Below, in pieces: positions 1-10,157 of a stretch of 64,000 bases of DNA. The notes beneath the pieces are model-generated. The model saw only the letters and a list, made by a program, of their open reading frames with translations, was not told the origin of the DNA and made no database searches. Within the stretch, counting starts at the first letter, position 1. Every line of letters starts with the position of its first letter. Both the position numbers and the translations under genes were made by a program. The stretch comes from Carettochelys insculpta (lineage: Eukaryota; Chordata; Testudines; Carettochelyidae): contig NC_134160.1 in the NCBI RefSeq assembly GCF_033958435.1, positions 14,371,001 to 14,435,000 of the forward strand. The letters run 5' to 3'.

Positions 1-308
1 GGGGGGCTGCCGCGCGGCCATTGAGGGTCCTGTGGCTGCTCAGGGACGTGCAGGCTGGCCGCGTGTCTGAGCTGCTTCCTGCACGTTCCCTCAGCTTCCT
101 GCACAGGAAGGGAGGGGGAGGGGACCATTAAGGGGCCGCTCCACGTGGCCACCATTGAGCTGAGGGGCTGGAGACAGCGTCTCTCAACCCCTCAGCTGAT
201 GGCCGCCATGGAGGACCCCGCCATTTTCGACGTTGCTGGACGCGCAACGACTACACGGTCCCTACTTCGACGTTGAACGTCAAAGTAGGGCGCTATTCCC
301 ATCTCCTG
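1..308 (-). mobile_element. Truncated Harbinger left end, reversed
   Basis: Positions 118-308 are an inverted copy of the left-terminal and 5'-leader sequence found at about 440-655. Both share the leader that precedes the Myb-like gene (CCCCTTAA, CTCAACCCCTCAGCTGATGG, the CTACTTCGACGTT blocks). The sequence stops at CATCTCCTG, where the next Harbinger TIR starts. The outermost 150 bp or so of this element, including its own TIR, is missing here. The internal part lies outside the window. It is a neighbour of copy 1 in head-to-head orientation. Confidence 0.75.
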
Positions 309-671
309 AGCCGTGTCTACACGTGCACTCTACTTCGAAGTAGAGGCACTAACTTCGAAAAAGTGCCCGTCACGGCTGCACGTGTTGGGCGCTATTTCGA
401 CGTTAACATCGACGTTAGGCGGCGAGACGTCGAAGCCGCTATCCTCATCAGGAGATAGGAATAGCGCCCTACTTCGAAGTTCAACATCGAAGTAGGGACC
501 GTGTAGTCGTTGCACATCCCACAACGTCAAAATTGCGGGGTCCTCCATGGCGGCCATCATCTGAGGGGTTGAGAGACGCTGTCTCCAGCCCCTCAGCTCA
601 ATGGTGGCCACGTGGAGCGGCCCCTTAAAGGTCCCCTCCCCCTCCCTTCCTGTGCAGGAAGCTGAGGGAAC

Positions 672-2808
672 GTGCAGGCAGCAGCTCAGACACGCGGCCA
701 GCCTGAACGTCCCTCAGCCAACACAGCCACCCACCCAGCTGTGATGGCTGCCCGGCAGCCCCCCCAGCGCCCCCAGGGAACCCTCCCCAGGGGAGCCAGG
801 GCAGCCAGGCTGGCAAGCGGCAGCGGGGCCCCTCCTGGATGGAGGCCGAGGTATGGGACCTGCTGGGGCTCTGGAGCGAGGAGGAGGTGCTCCAGGTAAT
901 GGGGAGCAAGAGGCGGAACGCGGATGCGTTCGCTCGGCTGGCCGAGGGCCTGGCCACCCGGGGTCACCCTGCCCACACTCCTGATCACATCAGGAATAAG
1001 GTGAAGGAGCTGCGGCAGGGTTATGCCCGGGCCCGGGATGCGGCCGGCCGATCTGGGGCTGCCCCGTCACTTGCCCCTTTTACAGGGAGCTCAGGGACAT
1101 CCTGGGCCCCCGGCACACCTCCTCCCCTCCGGCCACCCTTGATACTTCAGCTGAGGAGCCCCAGCAGGCCCTTCAACCAGCGTCCGCCCCGGAGGTAAGC
1201 CCCGCACCCCGGGGGCCCCCCCCGGAGCCCACCCCTGGGCCATCGCGGCAGGAGGAGGAGGGGGGCTCCTCCTCTGCAGAATCTGGGCTGCAGATCCTCC
1301 TCCTGCCATCCCGGAGCAGCAGCCGGGCCTCCACCCCCTGGGGATCTCCGGACCGTGGGAGTGGACCCACAGGTATGTACCCCCCTCTGGTGTACACCCT
1401 GGGCTTGAGGGGCGGGGCTAATAGATATGTGTCCAGGGCCCCCCACATGCTCACATGGCCATGGCCCTGCTGTCCTTGGGGCCATGGCCCTCACAGCAGT
1501 GCATCAGCCCCTGCCCCCCCCCCACCCACACGACAGTGCCATGCTCCATCCATGGGGCAGGGGGGAGCGGAACCTCGAGGGGCCCCCGGGAGGAGGGGGT
1601 GGGACACCCCGCACCAGCAACAGCAGCAGCAGCAGCATGTGATGGAGTGGGGGGAGTGCAAAAGGGAGACTCAGGCTAGATATGAGCAACAAGAGCCGAA
1701 TAGCTCCCAGGGGCAAAGGATGATCCTTGGGCTACAGCTGGCAGGTGACACCTCTGCCCTGAACAAAGAGGAGGAAGGAGCCGAGCTAGCTTTGAATCTG
1801 GGGTGGGGGCGGGGGGGGGGTGTCGCAGGTAGAGGCTATGGGAAGGGAGATCTGGAAGGCAGCCAGCCTGAGGAGGGGGAAAGCTACATCCCAGAGGGGG
1901 ACCCCTTGGGGTCTTCTCCCCAGGACGGGTTGGAAGGACTGCCTCTTCTGACAGCTGGTGCTGTCACTCCTGGGAGAAACTGGGCATCTGTGGCCTAAGA
2001 AACCTCTCCTGTCAGACCCTGCAAAGTGAAGTGAGAGTCGCTCGCACCAGGGGATGGGGTGCAGTGCAGAGGGACCCCTGAACCCCATCCATCACAGCAG
2101 CATCTCCCGGGGACGGGGATGGGGAACCTGCCGCACAGGGCTGGGGGGAAAAAGGCCACGGCTCTGGGTCCACACTAACTCCTGTCTCCATTCTTCTTCC
2201 CCCGCTCCTCTCCTGTGTACCGCAGCTGCACCATCAGAAGGACCGGAAGAGAGCGCTGGCGAGGCGTCAGTCGTCCCGGAGACCCCTCCGGGGCCATCGC
2301 TCCAGGCAAGCCCCTCGGCCGAGGACCGACCAGCCCCACGGTGGGCTAGACGGCGGACCCCGCACCACCACCAGCCAATGGCGACGGACCCCCAGCTGCT
2401 GGCCATCCACCGTCGGCAGCTGGAGGTGGCGGAGCAGCGCCTGCGGGTGGAGCAACGCCGCCTCGAACTGCAGGAGCGGGCGCTGACCTGGCGCCCAGAG
2501 TCATGGGGGGGGCCTACATGGACATTCTCAACTGCCTTGTGGACTACCTGGCCCCCCATGCCGTGCCGGTCGCCGCAGCACCTGCCCTGACTGCTCCACC
2601 CGCCACACCACCTGCTGCTCCGCTCGTCGCCATCCCGTCCGCCATTGCCCCGCCATCCTCCAGCAAGGGCCGGACAGTGAGGGACCCCTGGAGCCAGCTG
2701 AGACTCGCCGGGCATATCTTCTGGTCCGTCCCGCCCCCCAGCCAGCCCCAGACAGGGCTGCGGCCGTGGCAGGGCTCCCGGCCGCCCACGCCCATTGCCG
2801 GACTTTAG
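672..2808 (+). pseudogene. Harbinger Myb/SANT-like protein gene, copy 1 (frameshifted)
   Basis: This is the accessory DNA-binding gene of the transposon. Exon 1 runs to 1372 (CAG before GTATGT at 1373) and exon 2 starts at 2226 after TACCGCAG. The Myb/SANT-like (Myb_DNA-bind_4 type) domain is read from about 818 to 1110, with conserved EEEVLQVMGSKRRNADAFARL, KVKELRQGYARA and RSGAAP blocks. It ends in a Ser/Glu-rich stretch. Exon 2 gives a Gln/Arg/Leu-rich coiled coil (QLLAIHRRQLEVAEQRLRVE) and a Pro/Ala-rich tail. Defects: the codon matching the ATG of copy 3 is GTG, the frame shifts before the Myb domain, one C is lost near 1062 and the frame shifts at a G-run near 2503. In active Harbingers this partner is known to recruit the nuclease to DNA; I infer that role here. 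Confidence 0.82.
1638..2096 (+). mobile_element. Solo LTR inside the Myb-gene intron, copy 1
   Basis: The 459-bp unit begins TGTGATGGAG and ends CCATCACA, flanked by GCAGCA on both sides (1632-1637 and 2097-2102). The empty site is seen in copy 3 near 52600. It matches the freestanding 26368-26826 and the reversed 17703-18124. TG...CA ends, an AATAAA-like signal (degraded to AAGAAA here) and no internal gene are consistent with a solo LTR of an endogenous retrovirus. The family is not identifiable by eye. Confidence 0.78.
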
Positions 2809-2819
2809 GGGTGTGGGGC

Positions 2820-3230
2820 CCGGGACGTGGCCCCCCACCCCCGTATATAGTTGATGTTTAAAAAAGGACTATGATGGACAGTTGTAGTTTTCTTTTTTTG
2901 TGCCCCCCTTTGCCCCACCCCCCCATGTAAATAGTTCTCCCCTTTATCATCCCTGGTTTTCTTTTTAGTGAACAAACTTTTTTATTACTATTGTTTTCTT
3001 TCTACACATTACTTTTGTTACACACATCTTGTATATAGTTTGTTCTTGTTTTAATTTTAGTTTCAAAAAAACAAAGTTCTCAAAGAAAAACCAGTTTAAG
3101 TTCAGCCACAAGTGTGTGTTGTCATTTGTCCAGGAAAATTTGGCGGGGGGGGTGCGGTTGGGTGCTCCATGGTTTGGGCGTTGGGGCAGGGAGTGTTGTG
3201 GAGGGAGGGGGTGGGCAGTGGGGGGCCTGG
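2820..3230. other. AT-rich spacer between convergent Harbinger genes, copy 1
   Basis: This T-rich segment separates the stop of the Myb-like gene from the stop of the nuclease gene and would hold both 3' UTRs and poly(A) sites. The equivalent spacers are 16590-17000 and 53290-53620. No open frame of note. Confidence 0.6.
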
Positions 3231-3236
3231 CAGAGT

Positions 3237-4615
3237 TCACCCTGAGGCCTCATCATCAAAGTGGGCCCGCAGGGCCTCCCAGACCCGGGTCCCTTCGGGG
3301 TCCACCTGGCGACTGGTGGCAGCGGGTGGCTGCAGGTCGGCCCTGCCGGCCTCCACAGCCCAGCCCTGAAAAAAAGCCTCCCCCTTGCTCTCCACCAAAT
3401 TGTGCAGGGTGCAGCAGGCACCCACAATCAGGGGGATGTTGTTGGGGCCCGCATCCAGGCGGGTCAGGAAACATCTCCAGCGTCCTTTCAGGTGGCCAAA
3501 TGAGCGCTCCACCACCTGGCGCACGTGGTTCAGGCACTGGTTGAAGCGCTCCTGGCTAGCGGAGAGATGGCCATGTACGGGTGCATGAGCCAGGGCCGGA
3601 GAGGGTATGCCGCATCTGCGATGACGCAGAGGGGCATGGTGGTGTCCCCCACAGGGAGCTCCCACTGGGGGATGTAGGTCCCCGCCTCCAGCCGGCGGCA
3701 CAAGCCCGAGTTCCAGAAAACCTAGGCGTCATGGGTGCTGCCAGGCCAGCCCACATAAATGTCCTGGAAACAGCCCCGGCTGTCCACCAAGGCCTGGAGG
3801 ACCACAGAATGGTAGCCCTTGCGATTGATGTAGCATCCTCCACTGTGATGCGGGGCTCGGATGGGGATGTGAGTCCCATCCAGAGCCCCGAAGCAATTGG
3901 GGAAGCCCAGGGTGGCAAAGCCCACGATGGTGGCATCTGGGTCCCCCAGCCTCACGAGCCTGTGCAGGAGCATGGCGTTGATGGCATGCACAACCTGCAG
4001 GGAAAGCTCATGGGAGAGCACCAATGAGGGGTGAGCAGGGTGTGCGTGGCCCTCCCCTCCCCTCCCCTGCCCTCCTCTGCCCGGGTCCCCCTCCTCTGTC
4101 CTGCCCTCCCCTCCGTGGGTCCTCTTACCTCCATGAAGACAGCACCGACGGCGGCCTTGCTGACACCAAACTGCTGTCCCACGGATTGATAGCTGTCTGG
4201 AGTGGCCAGCTTGCAGACAGCAATGCCGACCCATTTCTCCACAGGGAGGACACGCCACATGGCAGTGTCCTGGTGCTTGAGTGCGAGGGTGAGCCACTGG
4301 CACAGCTCCATAAATGTCTGCCGGCTCATCCTGAAGTTCCTGAGCCAGCGGTCGTCGTCCCACTCCTCAAGCACCAGCCGCTCCCACCAGTCGGTGCTGG
4401 TGGGGTAGCTCCACAGCCACCGGCGTGTGAGGCGGGGGGGGTGGGGTGCTGCAGGGTTGGGGGTTGAGCCCTGCTGCCTTGGGGTCAGCTCCTCCTCCGG
4501 TGTTGCAAGGAGGTGCTCAACTGCCTCCCGCACGGCATGGATCAGGGCGAGTCCTGCTCCTGCCGGGAGGGCTGGGTAGACCTCTGGCTGCTGCTGCTGC
4601 TGCTGCTGGTGGGGG
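3237..4615 (-). pseudogene. HARBI1-like DDE nuclease gene, copy 1 (nonsense and frameshifts)
   Basis: Transposase of the Harbinger element. Exon 1 reads from about 4615 to 4129, with the donor at 4128 (GTAAGAG). The intron is 4128-3995 and exon 2 is 3994-3237. Exon 1 holds the Q-rich start (MDP...), WWERLVLEEWDDDRWLRNFR and a helix-turn-helix-like segment (GQQFGVSKAAVGAVFMEV). Exon 2 holds GALDGTHIPI (first Asp), VGWPGSTHD (second Asp) and VVERSFGHLKGRW (Glu present). Defects: a 4-bp insertion just after the ATG, an in-frame TAG at 3722-3724 right after the GSTHDA motif, and a frameshift after WLMHPY. The C-terminus ...DDEASG is readable to the stop at 3237. Confidence 0.87.
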
Positions 4616-4982
4616 GTCCATGCCTGCGTCGCCCGGGGTCTGTGTGCCTATGGCTCCTCAGACCGCGTGCTGTGCAGGCTGAGTGTTTTCTGGGAGGGGC
4701 CCTTTAACTAGCTTTAACAAGCTGTTGCCCCACAAGCGCTAGTCCGCCCTGTGACCCTGTCTGCAGCTGTGCCTGGCACCCCTATTTCGATGTGTGCTAC
4801 TTTGGCGTGTAGACATTCCCTCGCAGAGCCTATTTCAATGTGGTGCTGTGCAACGTTGAAGTTGAACGTCGACATTGCCAGCCCTGGAGGACGTGTAGAC
4901 GTTATTCATCGAAATAGACTATTTCGATGTCGCTACATGGAAATAAGCTATTTCAATATAGGCTTCACGTGTAGACGTAGCC

Positions 4983-6266
4983 AACTCCTCCTCCTTTTCT
5001 CCTCTGTCTGTGCTTCCTAAACAATTTATAACCTTCCATGACCGTGCTCCAGTTACGCGAATCGTCCCACCAAGTCTCCGTTATTCCAACCACCCCATAC
5101 TTGTGTGACTGTGCCAGGGCCTCTAATTCTTCCTGTTTGTTCCCCAGGCTTCTGGCATTAGTGTACAAGCATCTTAGAGAAGGGGCCCACTTTCTCCTCT
5201 TCACCCAGGAAACCCACTTGATTGTTCCCTCCTCCTTCCCCACTTACCTCCACGCTTGTGTCACTTTCCCCTGACAAACCTAGTTTAAAGCCCTCCTCAC
5301 GAGGTTTGCAAGCCTTCCCGCAAAGGTGCTCTTTCCTGTTTTCGTGAGGTGGATACCATCTCTTCTCAGCAATCCCTGTTCACGAAACAGAATCCCATGG
5401 TCAAAGAAACCAAATCCTTCCCTGCTACACCACCTACACAACCACGGCTTTACCTCTGTGATTTGACGATCCCTCCGTGGACCCCTTCCTTCCACAGGGA
5501 GGATAGACAAGAAGACCACCTGTGCTCTGTATTCCTTGATCTTTCTCCCGAGGGTTACATAGTCTGCTGTGATCTCATCAAAGTTGTTCTTGGCTGTATC
5601 ATTGGTTCCTACATGAAGAAGTAGGAAGGGGTAATAGTCTACAGGTTGAGGAATTTTTGGCAGCGACTCTGTAATATCCCGAATTCTAGCTCCAGGCAAG
5701 CAGGAAACTTGCCGGGATTCTAGGTGCGAGCGGCAGATGGATGACTCTGTCCCTCTTAGGAGGGAGTCCCCGACTACCATCACTCATCTTTTTCTCTTGG
5801 GGTGGTTGTCATAGAACTCCCATCCCTAGGACTGTGCATCCCATGCCTTCTAAACCATGGGGACTCTTTCAGATACCTCCCAGGGATTGTATCAGCCCCA
5901 GTTATCTCCGCCGTATCACCTGTGGAGAGAGGCTGAAAGCGGTTACTTAACTCCACTGGAATTGGAGAGACTGGAACTGGTTTTCTCCTCCTGGAGGTAA
6001 CTTCCAGTTCTCCTCCTTGTTTTGGGCAGCCTGCTGTTCCTGCAGTATTATCTGTTGCCTTCTATCCAGAAAGTCTTCACCCTCTCCGATGGACCTGAGG
6101 GTTGATATTTGTGCCTCAAGTCCTTTAACCTTCTCTTCTAAAATGGCGACCAGCTTACACTTGGTGCAGAGAAAATCCTTTCTATCATTCGGGAGAAAGG
6201 CAAACATGGCGCATGACATGCAGCTCACAACAACAGACCTCTCACCAGCCATATCACTCTCCATTT
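4983..6266 (-). mobile_element. CR1 LINE, 5' part with ORF1 and start of ORF2
   Basis: On the minus strand, ORF1 begins at 6264 (MESDMAGE...) with a Cys-x2-Cys...Cys-x2-Cys zinc-binding stretch and a coiled coil. It continues, frameshifted, into a lipase-like SGNH/GDSL domain at 5783-5280 (GDSLLRG, HVGTNDTAK, DGIHLTKTG). ORF2 follows at about 5243 with the start of the apurinic endonuclease (TNARSLGNKQEELEALAQSH, GITETWWDDS). The element is cut at 4983 by the right end of Harbinger copy 1. The rest of ORF2, including the reverse transcriptase, is absent on the other side. Confidence 0.85.
5280..5783 (-). pseudogene. CR1 ORF1 C-terminal esterase-like domain
   Basis: A 167-codon open frame with the SGNH hydrolase signature: GDSLLRG near the start (block I Ser), LLLHVGTNDTAKNNF (Gly/Asn block) and RRDGIHLTKTGKSTFAGRL (Asp-His pair). 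This arrangement is typical of CR1 ORF1 proteins, which bind RNA and carry an esterase domain. The N-terminal zinc and coiled-coil part is in another frame at 6264-5947, so ORF1 as a whole is disrupted. Confidence 0.8.
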
Positions 6267-6272
6267 TTTCCT

Positions 6273-7305
6273 TTTTCAGAGATCCCCTGGTAGATGGTCG
6301 TGGCTAGAAGGACCCGTGAGATGTATCCCTTCTGCTTTATGTAGCTGGATGCCTGGTGGTCTGGGGCATAGATGGAACTGTGCATCCCATTGAGAGCACC
6401 CCCCACAGATGGGGAAGCCCAGGGTGCCATACCCTTCAATGATAGCATCCACATCTGGCAGATGGATGGCTCTGCACAGCAGGATGCATTTGATGGCCTT
6501 GACCACCTGCGGCGGGGGTGGGGGGAAAGCGGGTGGATGAAGCAGGTCTCACCATGGTGCCTGGGCACCTGCCAGTTCCTTCTGCTGCCCCTCCCAGCCC
6601 TCTCTTCAACAACAGCAGCCTCCTGCACTCACACCCATCCTTAGTCAAGCTTGATTGGGGTGGGATAGAGGGGACTCTCCTGAGAGGGGAACCCACACCC
6701 CCCCACCCCCCACTGTCCCATTCCCTAGGGATACCCACACCTTCCTTCCCCCACCCCCTTCATTGACCTGCATGAATAGGAGCCCGACGGTCAAACTCCC
6801 CATGCCGAACTGGTTCCCCATGAATTAATAGGTGTCCAAAATGGTGAGTCTCCACATAGTGATGGTGACCACATCTGGAGGGGATTGGGGTAGACCTCAT
6901 TTTTGTTTCCTGCCACCGCAAGTCAGGGGTGAGCCCCTCACTGAGCTCCAGGAAGATGGTCTACATCGTGTGGAAATTCTGGAGCCATTGCTGGCTTCCC
7001 AGCACTCCAGGACAACATGGTCCCACCAGTCCGCACTGGTGTCCAGACGCCAGATGCCACAGGACACTGGCTCTGGTCTGTGGTCGGCAGGCTCCAGCTG
7101 CTGGCCCCAGACCCCCCAGATACCTGAGGAGGGTCTGTCACATGGCCTCGGAGTCAGAGTCCTGGGATTGAGGATTGGCCTGCACAAAGTAGTGTATGAT
7201 TTGCAGCAGGAGGGGCTCAAGACTGCCTGGGGGCAGCTCCAGCTTCAGCTCCAGCTCCACAGTGGAGAGTGCAGTGCTGTACCTCAAAGAGAAACCTGAG
7301 AAATG
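6273..7305 (-). pseudogene. Old Harbinger nuclease gene fragment
   Basis: A diverged copy with the same exon plan. Exon 1 is about 7305-6768, with WWDHVVLECWEASNGSRIS matching the WWERLVLGEWDDDRWLQNF block. A GT donor is at 6767 and an AG acceptor before 6506. Exon 2 is 6506-6273 with VVKAIKCILLCRAIHLPDVDA and GALNGMHSSIYAP, where the first catalytic Asp has become Asn. It ends abruptly where the CR1 5' end starts at 6266, so the part encoding the second Asp and the Glu is missing. Several frameshifts. Confidence 0.72.
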
Positions 7306-8117
7306 GCTGTCAAAGTGTGTCCCTTTAAGCACAATCCTTAACAGACTCAAGCAACAGCCACAGGAAGCAATTGCTGGCCTGATGCCCTGCCTGAGCTTCT
7401 TCCAGGCGGCCTTAAAATTAAAGACTATGTTCAATCCCTGTAGATGCTCTATTTTGAAACAGCCAATCCCAATTTGGATGCACATGTTGCATTTGGATGA
7501 GTTATTTCAAAATAGCAATTTCAAAATATCTTATTTTGAAATAGAGTAGACCCTGGACTTATCAGAGGGTTGCACTCCTGCGCACCCTCACACTACTCGA
7601 ATTTTGTGCAAGTTGGGGGGTGGAAGCAGGGAACCAGGAGGCAGCCTGGCTCCCAGCTCCCCTGGGTTTACAGGAGCTGGGGGGAAGCTGGGGAGAAGCC
7701 ATGCCACAGCAGCTGTCTGCCTGCCCAGCTCCCCAGTCCCTGGAATCCCAGCTGGGGGAGCTGGGTGCTGGAGCAGGTGGCTGCAGCAGGGAGCTGCTCC
7801 TTTTGATTTGCACTTTATTTGTGCTAATGCAAGTCAAATGCTTATTCTACCTCCTGATTTTGATGAAACACTCTGCTTTGCACCAGGCAAAACAATGGCT
7901 TATCCACAGGTTGCCTCCAGCCCAGCCTACCCCCAACAGCCACCAGCCTGAAATATACATGAAAAAACAACCCCCTGTTGCCACAAAATATCTCTTTCTC
8001 TTTTGGTGAGATCTAGTCAAAACCTAGGTTTGAATCTAGGAGGTGGACATATCTTCATGGACCAAACTAAAATCTCAAATCCAAACATACCCAGAACGGG
8101 GCGCTTGAAATCTGGAA
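7306..8117. other. Old Harbinger 5' end and unassigned DNA
   Basis: At 7310-7560 degenerate CTATTTTGAAA / TTTCAAAATAG motifs resemble the subterminal palindromes of Harbinger right ends. They probably belong to the old element whose nuclease starts at about 7305. From 7560 to 8117 I see no gene or recognisable repeat. Confidence 0.4.
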
Positions 8118-8536
8118 GGCCATGTCTAACACTGCTCCTCCCTTTTGAAAGTGGCATGCAAATGTGGTGGAGTGAAAATGGAAATGAGATGCTGATTTGC
8201 ATACTCAGTGCCTTATTTGACTAATAGAAGCCACTCGCTGTTTCAGAAGTGCTATTTTTGAAATGCAAAATCACTGTGTGTATGGGGTTCCTTCAAAAGG
8301 AAGACCCCTTTCAAAAGCACCCTTCTTCCTATTTTTCTCCTGACAGAAGGGTGCTTTTGAAAGTGAGGCTTCCTTCTGAAGGAACCTTGTCTACACATCT
8401 ATAGCACTTCTGCAACAGCGCGTGGCTGCCATTATGTAAATGAGCATGAAATATGCAAATCAGAACTTTATTTGCATTTTTGATCCACCATGTTTGCATG
8501 CCCCTTTTGAAAGGGAGGAGCAGTGTAGATGTGGCT
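8118..8536. mobile_element. Foldback MITE, Harbinger-like, degraded
   Basis: The ends GGCCATGTCTAACACTGCTCC and GGAGCAGTGTAGATGTGGC are inverted copies. The arms meet near 8335 at AGCACCCTTCT...AGAAGGGTGCT. Inner blocks (TTTGCAT, CCTTTTGAAAG, GTTCCTTC) also pair. It has the same size and motif order as 8976-9411 with more mutations. Confidence 0.72.
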
Positions 8537-8975
8537 GAGGTCGCAGACACTTTAGCAATGACCTATAGACACAGGGCTAAGTATAATAAAGACAAAAGAG
8601 GGAATGTGAAATGCAGTGGGAAGCCCAGAGGAAGGTATAATTTATATTCATATATAAAATATCCTGACATGGTCATGAGCCTTATCTCATCTACTTCTCA
8701 AACTGTCAGCAATGCTGTCATGGATAAGACTTCTTTCCTGGATGTTCCAGTTAGTCTTTTAATTTGCTCGGTGTCAGCAGTACATTTTAGCTCTTCAAGT
8801 CTCTCAAAATATCTGATCCTGTCAATCCAAAGTGCCGCTGCTGTTTGTTGAGCTCGGTGTCCTTCATGCCAAAGTGTGATTTCTCACCTTCTCCAGTAGT
8901 ACTCAGCCCTCCCTTTCTGTTTTTTCCCCTTAATCCTTTCACTCATTTCAAATGTGTGACCTTTTTCCTCTCCGT

Positions 8976-9411
8976 GGCTACGTCTACACGTGCCCCAAAC
9001 TTCGAAATGGCCACGCAAATGGCCATTTCGAAGTTTACTAATGAAGCGCTGAAATGCATATTCAGCGCTTCATTAGCATGCGGGCGGCAGCGGCTCTTCG
9101 AAATTGACGCGCCTTGCCGCCGTGCGGCACGTCCAGATGGGGCTCCTTTTCGAAAGGACCCCACCTTCTTCGAAGTCCCCTTATTCCCATGAGCTCATGG
9201 GAATAAGGGGACTTCGAAGTAGGTGGGACCCTTTCGAAAAGGAGCCCCGTCTGGACGCGCCGCGCGGCGGCGAGAAGCATCAATTTCGAAGAGCCGCTGC
9301 CGCCCGCATGCTAATGAAGCGCTGAATATGCATTTCAGTGCTTCATTAGTAAACTTCGAAATGGCCATTTGCGTGGCCATTTCGAAGTTTGGGGCACGTG
9401 TAGACACGGCC
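8976..9411. mobile_element. Near-perfect 436-bp palindromic MITE
   Basis: Two arms of exactly 218 bp (8976-9193 and 9194-9411) meet without a loop at CCCATGAGCTCATGGG. Termini are GGCTACGTCTACACGTGCCCC and its near-inverse GGGGCACGTGTAGACACGGCC, matching the Harbinger TIR. Each arm itself holds hairpins: ACTTCGAAATGGCC...GGCCATTTCGAAGT, and AATGAAGCGCTGAA...TTCAGCGCTTCATT. No coding capacity. It would be mobilised in trans by a Harbinger nuclease. Confidence 0.9.
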
Positions 9412-9497
9412 CATATCAGTTTATTCACTTTACTCTTTTGGCATACTTCACACAAGCAGGTCAGACTCAATCCAGGCACCTGATTTCCATTCTGGGA

Positions 9498-9803
9498 AGT
9501 ACAGTTTGAACCTCTCTTGTCCAGCAACATCCATGGTCTGGCATGATTGCAGTTAGCCAGATGACCACTTATCACGGTTGTGGCCAAATTTTCTGTGGCC
9601 CATGAAGTTTTTTGCAGCCACCAGACCTGGCTCTCAGTGGTCTGTGCTGTTATTTACCTGTAATTCACCCCTGAATATCTTCTAAGGGCCCAGTAAGCAG
9701 TGGAAGTGTTAATAATGTGCTAGACAATATTAACTTCCCATGGTCCAGCAAACTCCCTTGTCCAGTCAGGTCTTGAGGGTGCCGGACTAGAGAGGTTCAA
9801 CCA
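9498..9803. mobile_element. Non-autonomous TIR DNA transposon, possibly hAT-like
   Basis: Left end TTTGAACCTCTCTTGTCCAG and right end GACTAGAGAGGTTCAACC are inverse. The interior has inverse pairs such as CCATGGTCTGG and CCATGGTCCAG. About 306 bp, noncoding. No clear target duplication, so the superfamily is uncertain. Confidence 0.6.
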
Positions 9804-10077
9804 GTAGTGATTGTGACCAAAGGGGTGGCTTAGAGTGCTGTCTGTCATAACTGAGCAGGACCAAACCAGCTTGGATCAAGTGACAGCCATCTCCGCTTAT
9901 TGATATTCTTGTGGCCACAGCGCTGGCCTAGTTCTTGGATGTAGATTTTGCTCCTGCCACTACCACATATCTTGGGTGCGTGATTCAATGCCAACAACCT
10001 CTGAAATTAAGTTAACTCCCTATGCTCTGTAATCTCTTCACTACTGCTATGTTTAAGTCCCTGCATTGTTTTAATTA

Positions 10078-10157
10078 TCAGAGAGGTGGCCGTGTTAGTC
10101 TGTATCTTCAAAAACAACAAGTTTTCCCATGGCACCTTATAGACTAACGGATATTGT
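10078..10157 (-). repeat. Penelope-type terminal fragment
   Basis: Read on the minus strand, it contains GTTAGTCTATAAGGTGCC followed by a spacer and ACAGACTAACACGGCCACC. This is the terminal sequence seen next to Penelope GIY-YIG coding sequence at 62624-63334. Confidence 0.6.

Larger units (their letters stand above)
309..4982 (+). mobile_element. PIF/Harbinger transposon, copy 1 (two-gene)
   Basis: The left end starts AGCCGTGTCTACACGTG at 309 and the right end closes with CACGTGTAGACGTAGCC at 4982, so both TIRs are present. Order: left subterminal palindromes (330-500), leader (540-670), Myb/SANT-like gene on + (about 672-2808), AT-rich spacer (2820-3230), HARBI1-type nuclease gene on - (about 4615-3237), right subterminal palindromes (4840-4980). 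A solo LTR lies in the Myb-gene intron. Right flank is CR1 sequence and left flank is another Harbinger end. The flanking triplets CTG and AAC do not match, so no target duplication is visible. Both genes are broken. Confidence 0.88.

Noticed and set aside
3601..4030. Plus-strand 148-codon frame across the copy 1 nuclease gene
   Set aside because: Antisense to DDE-domain codons; conserved residues read only on minus.
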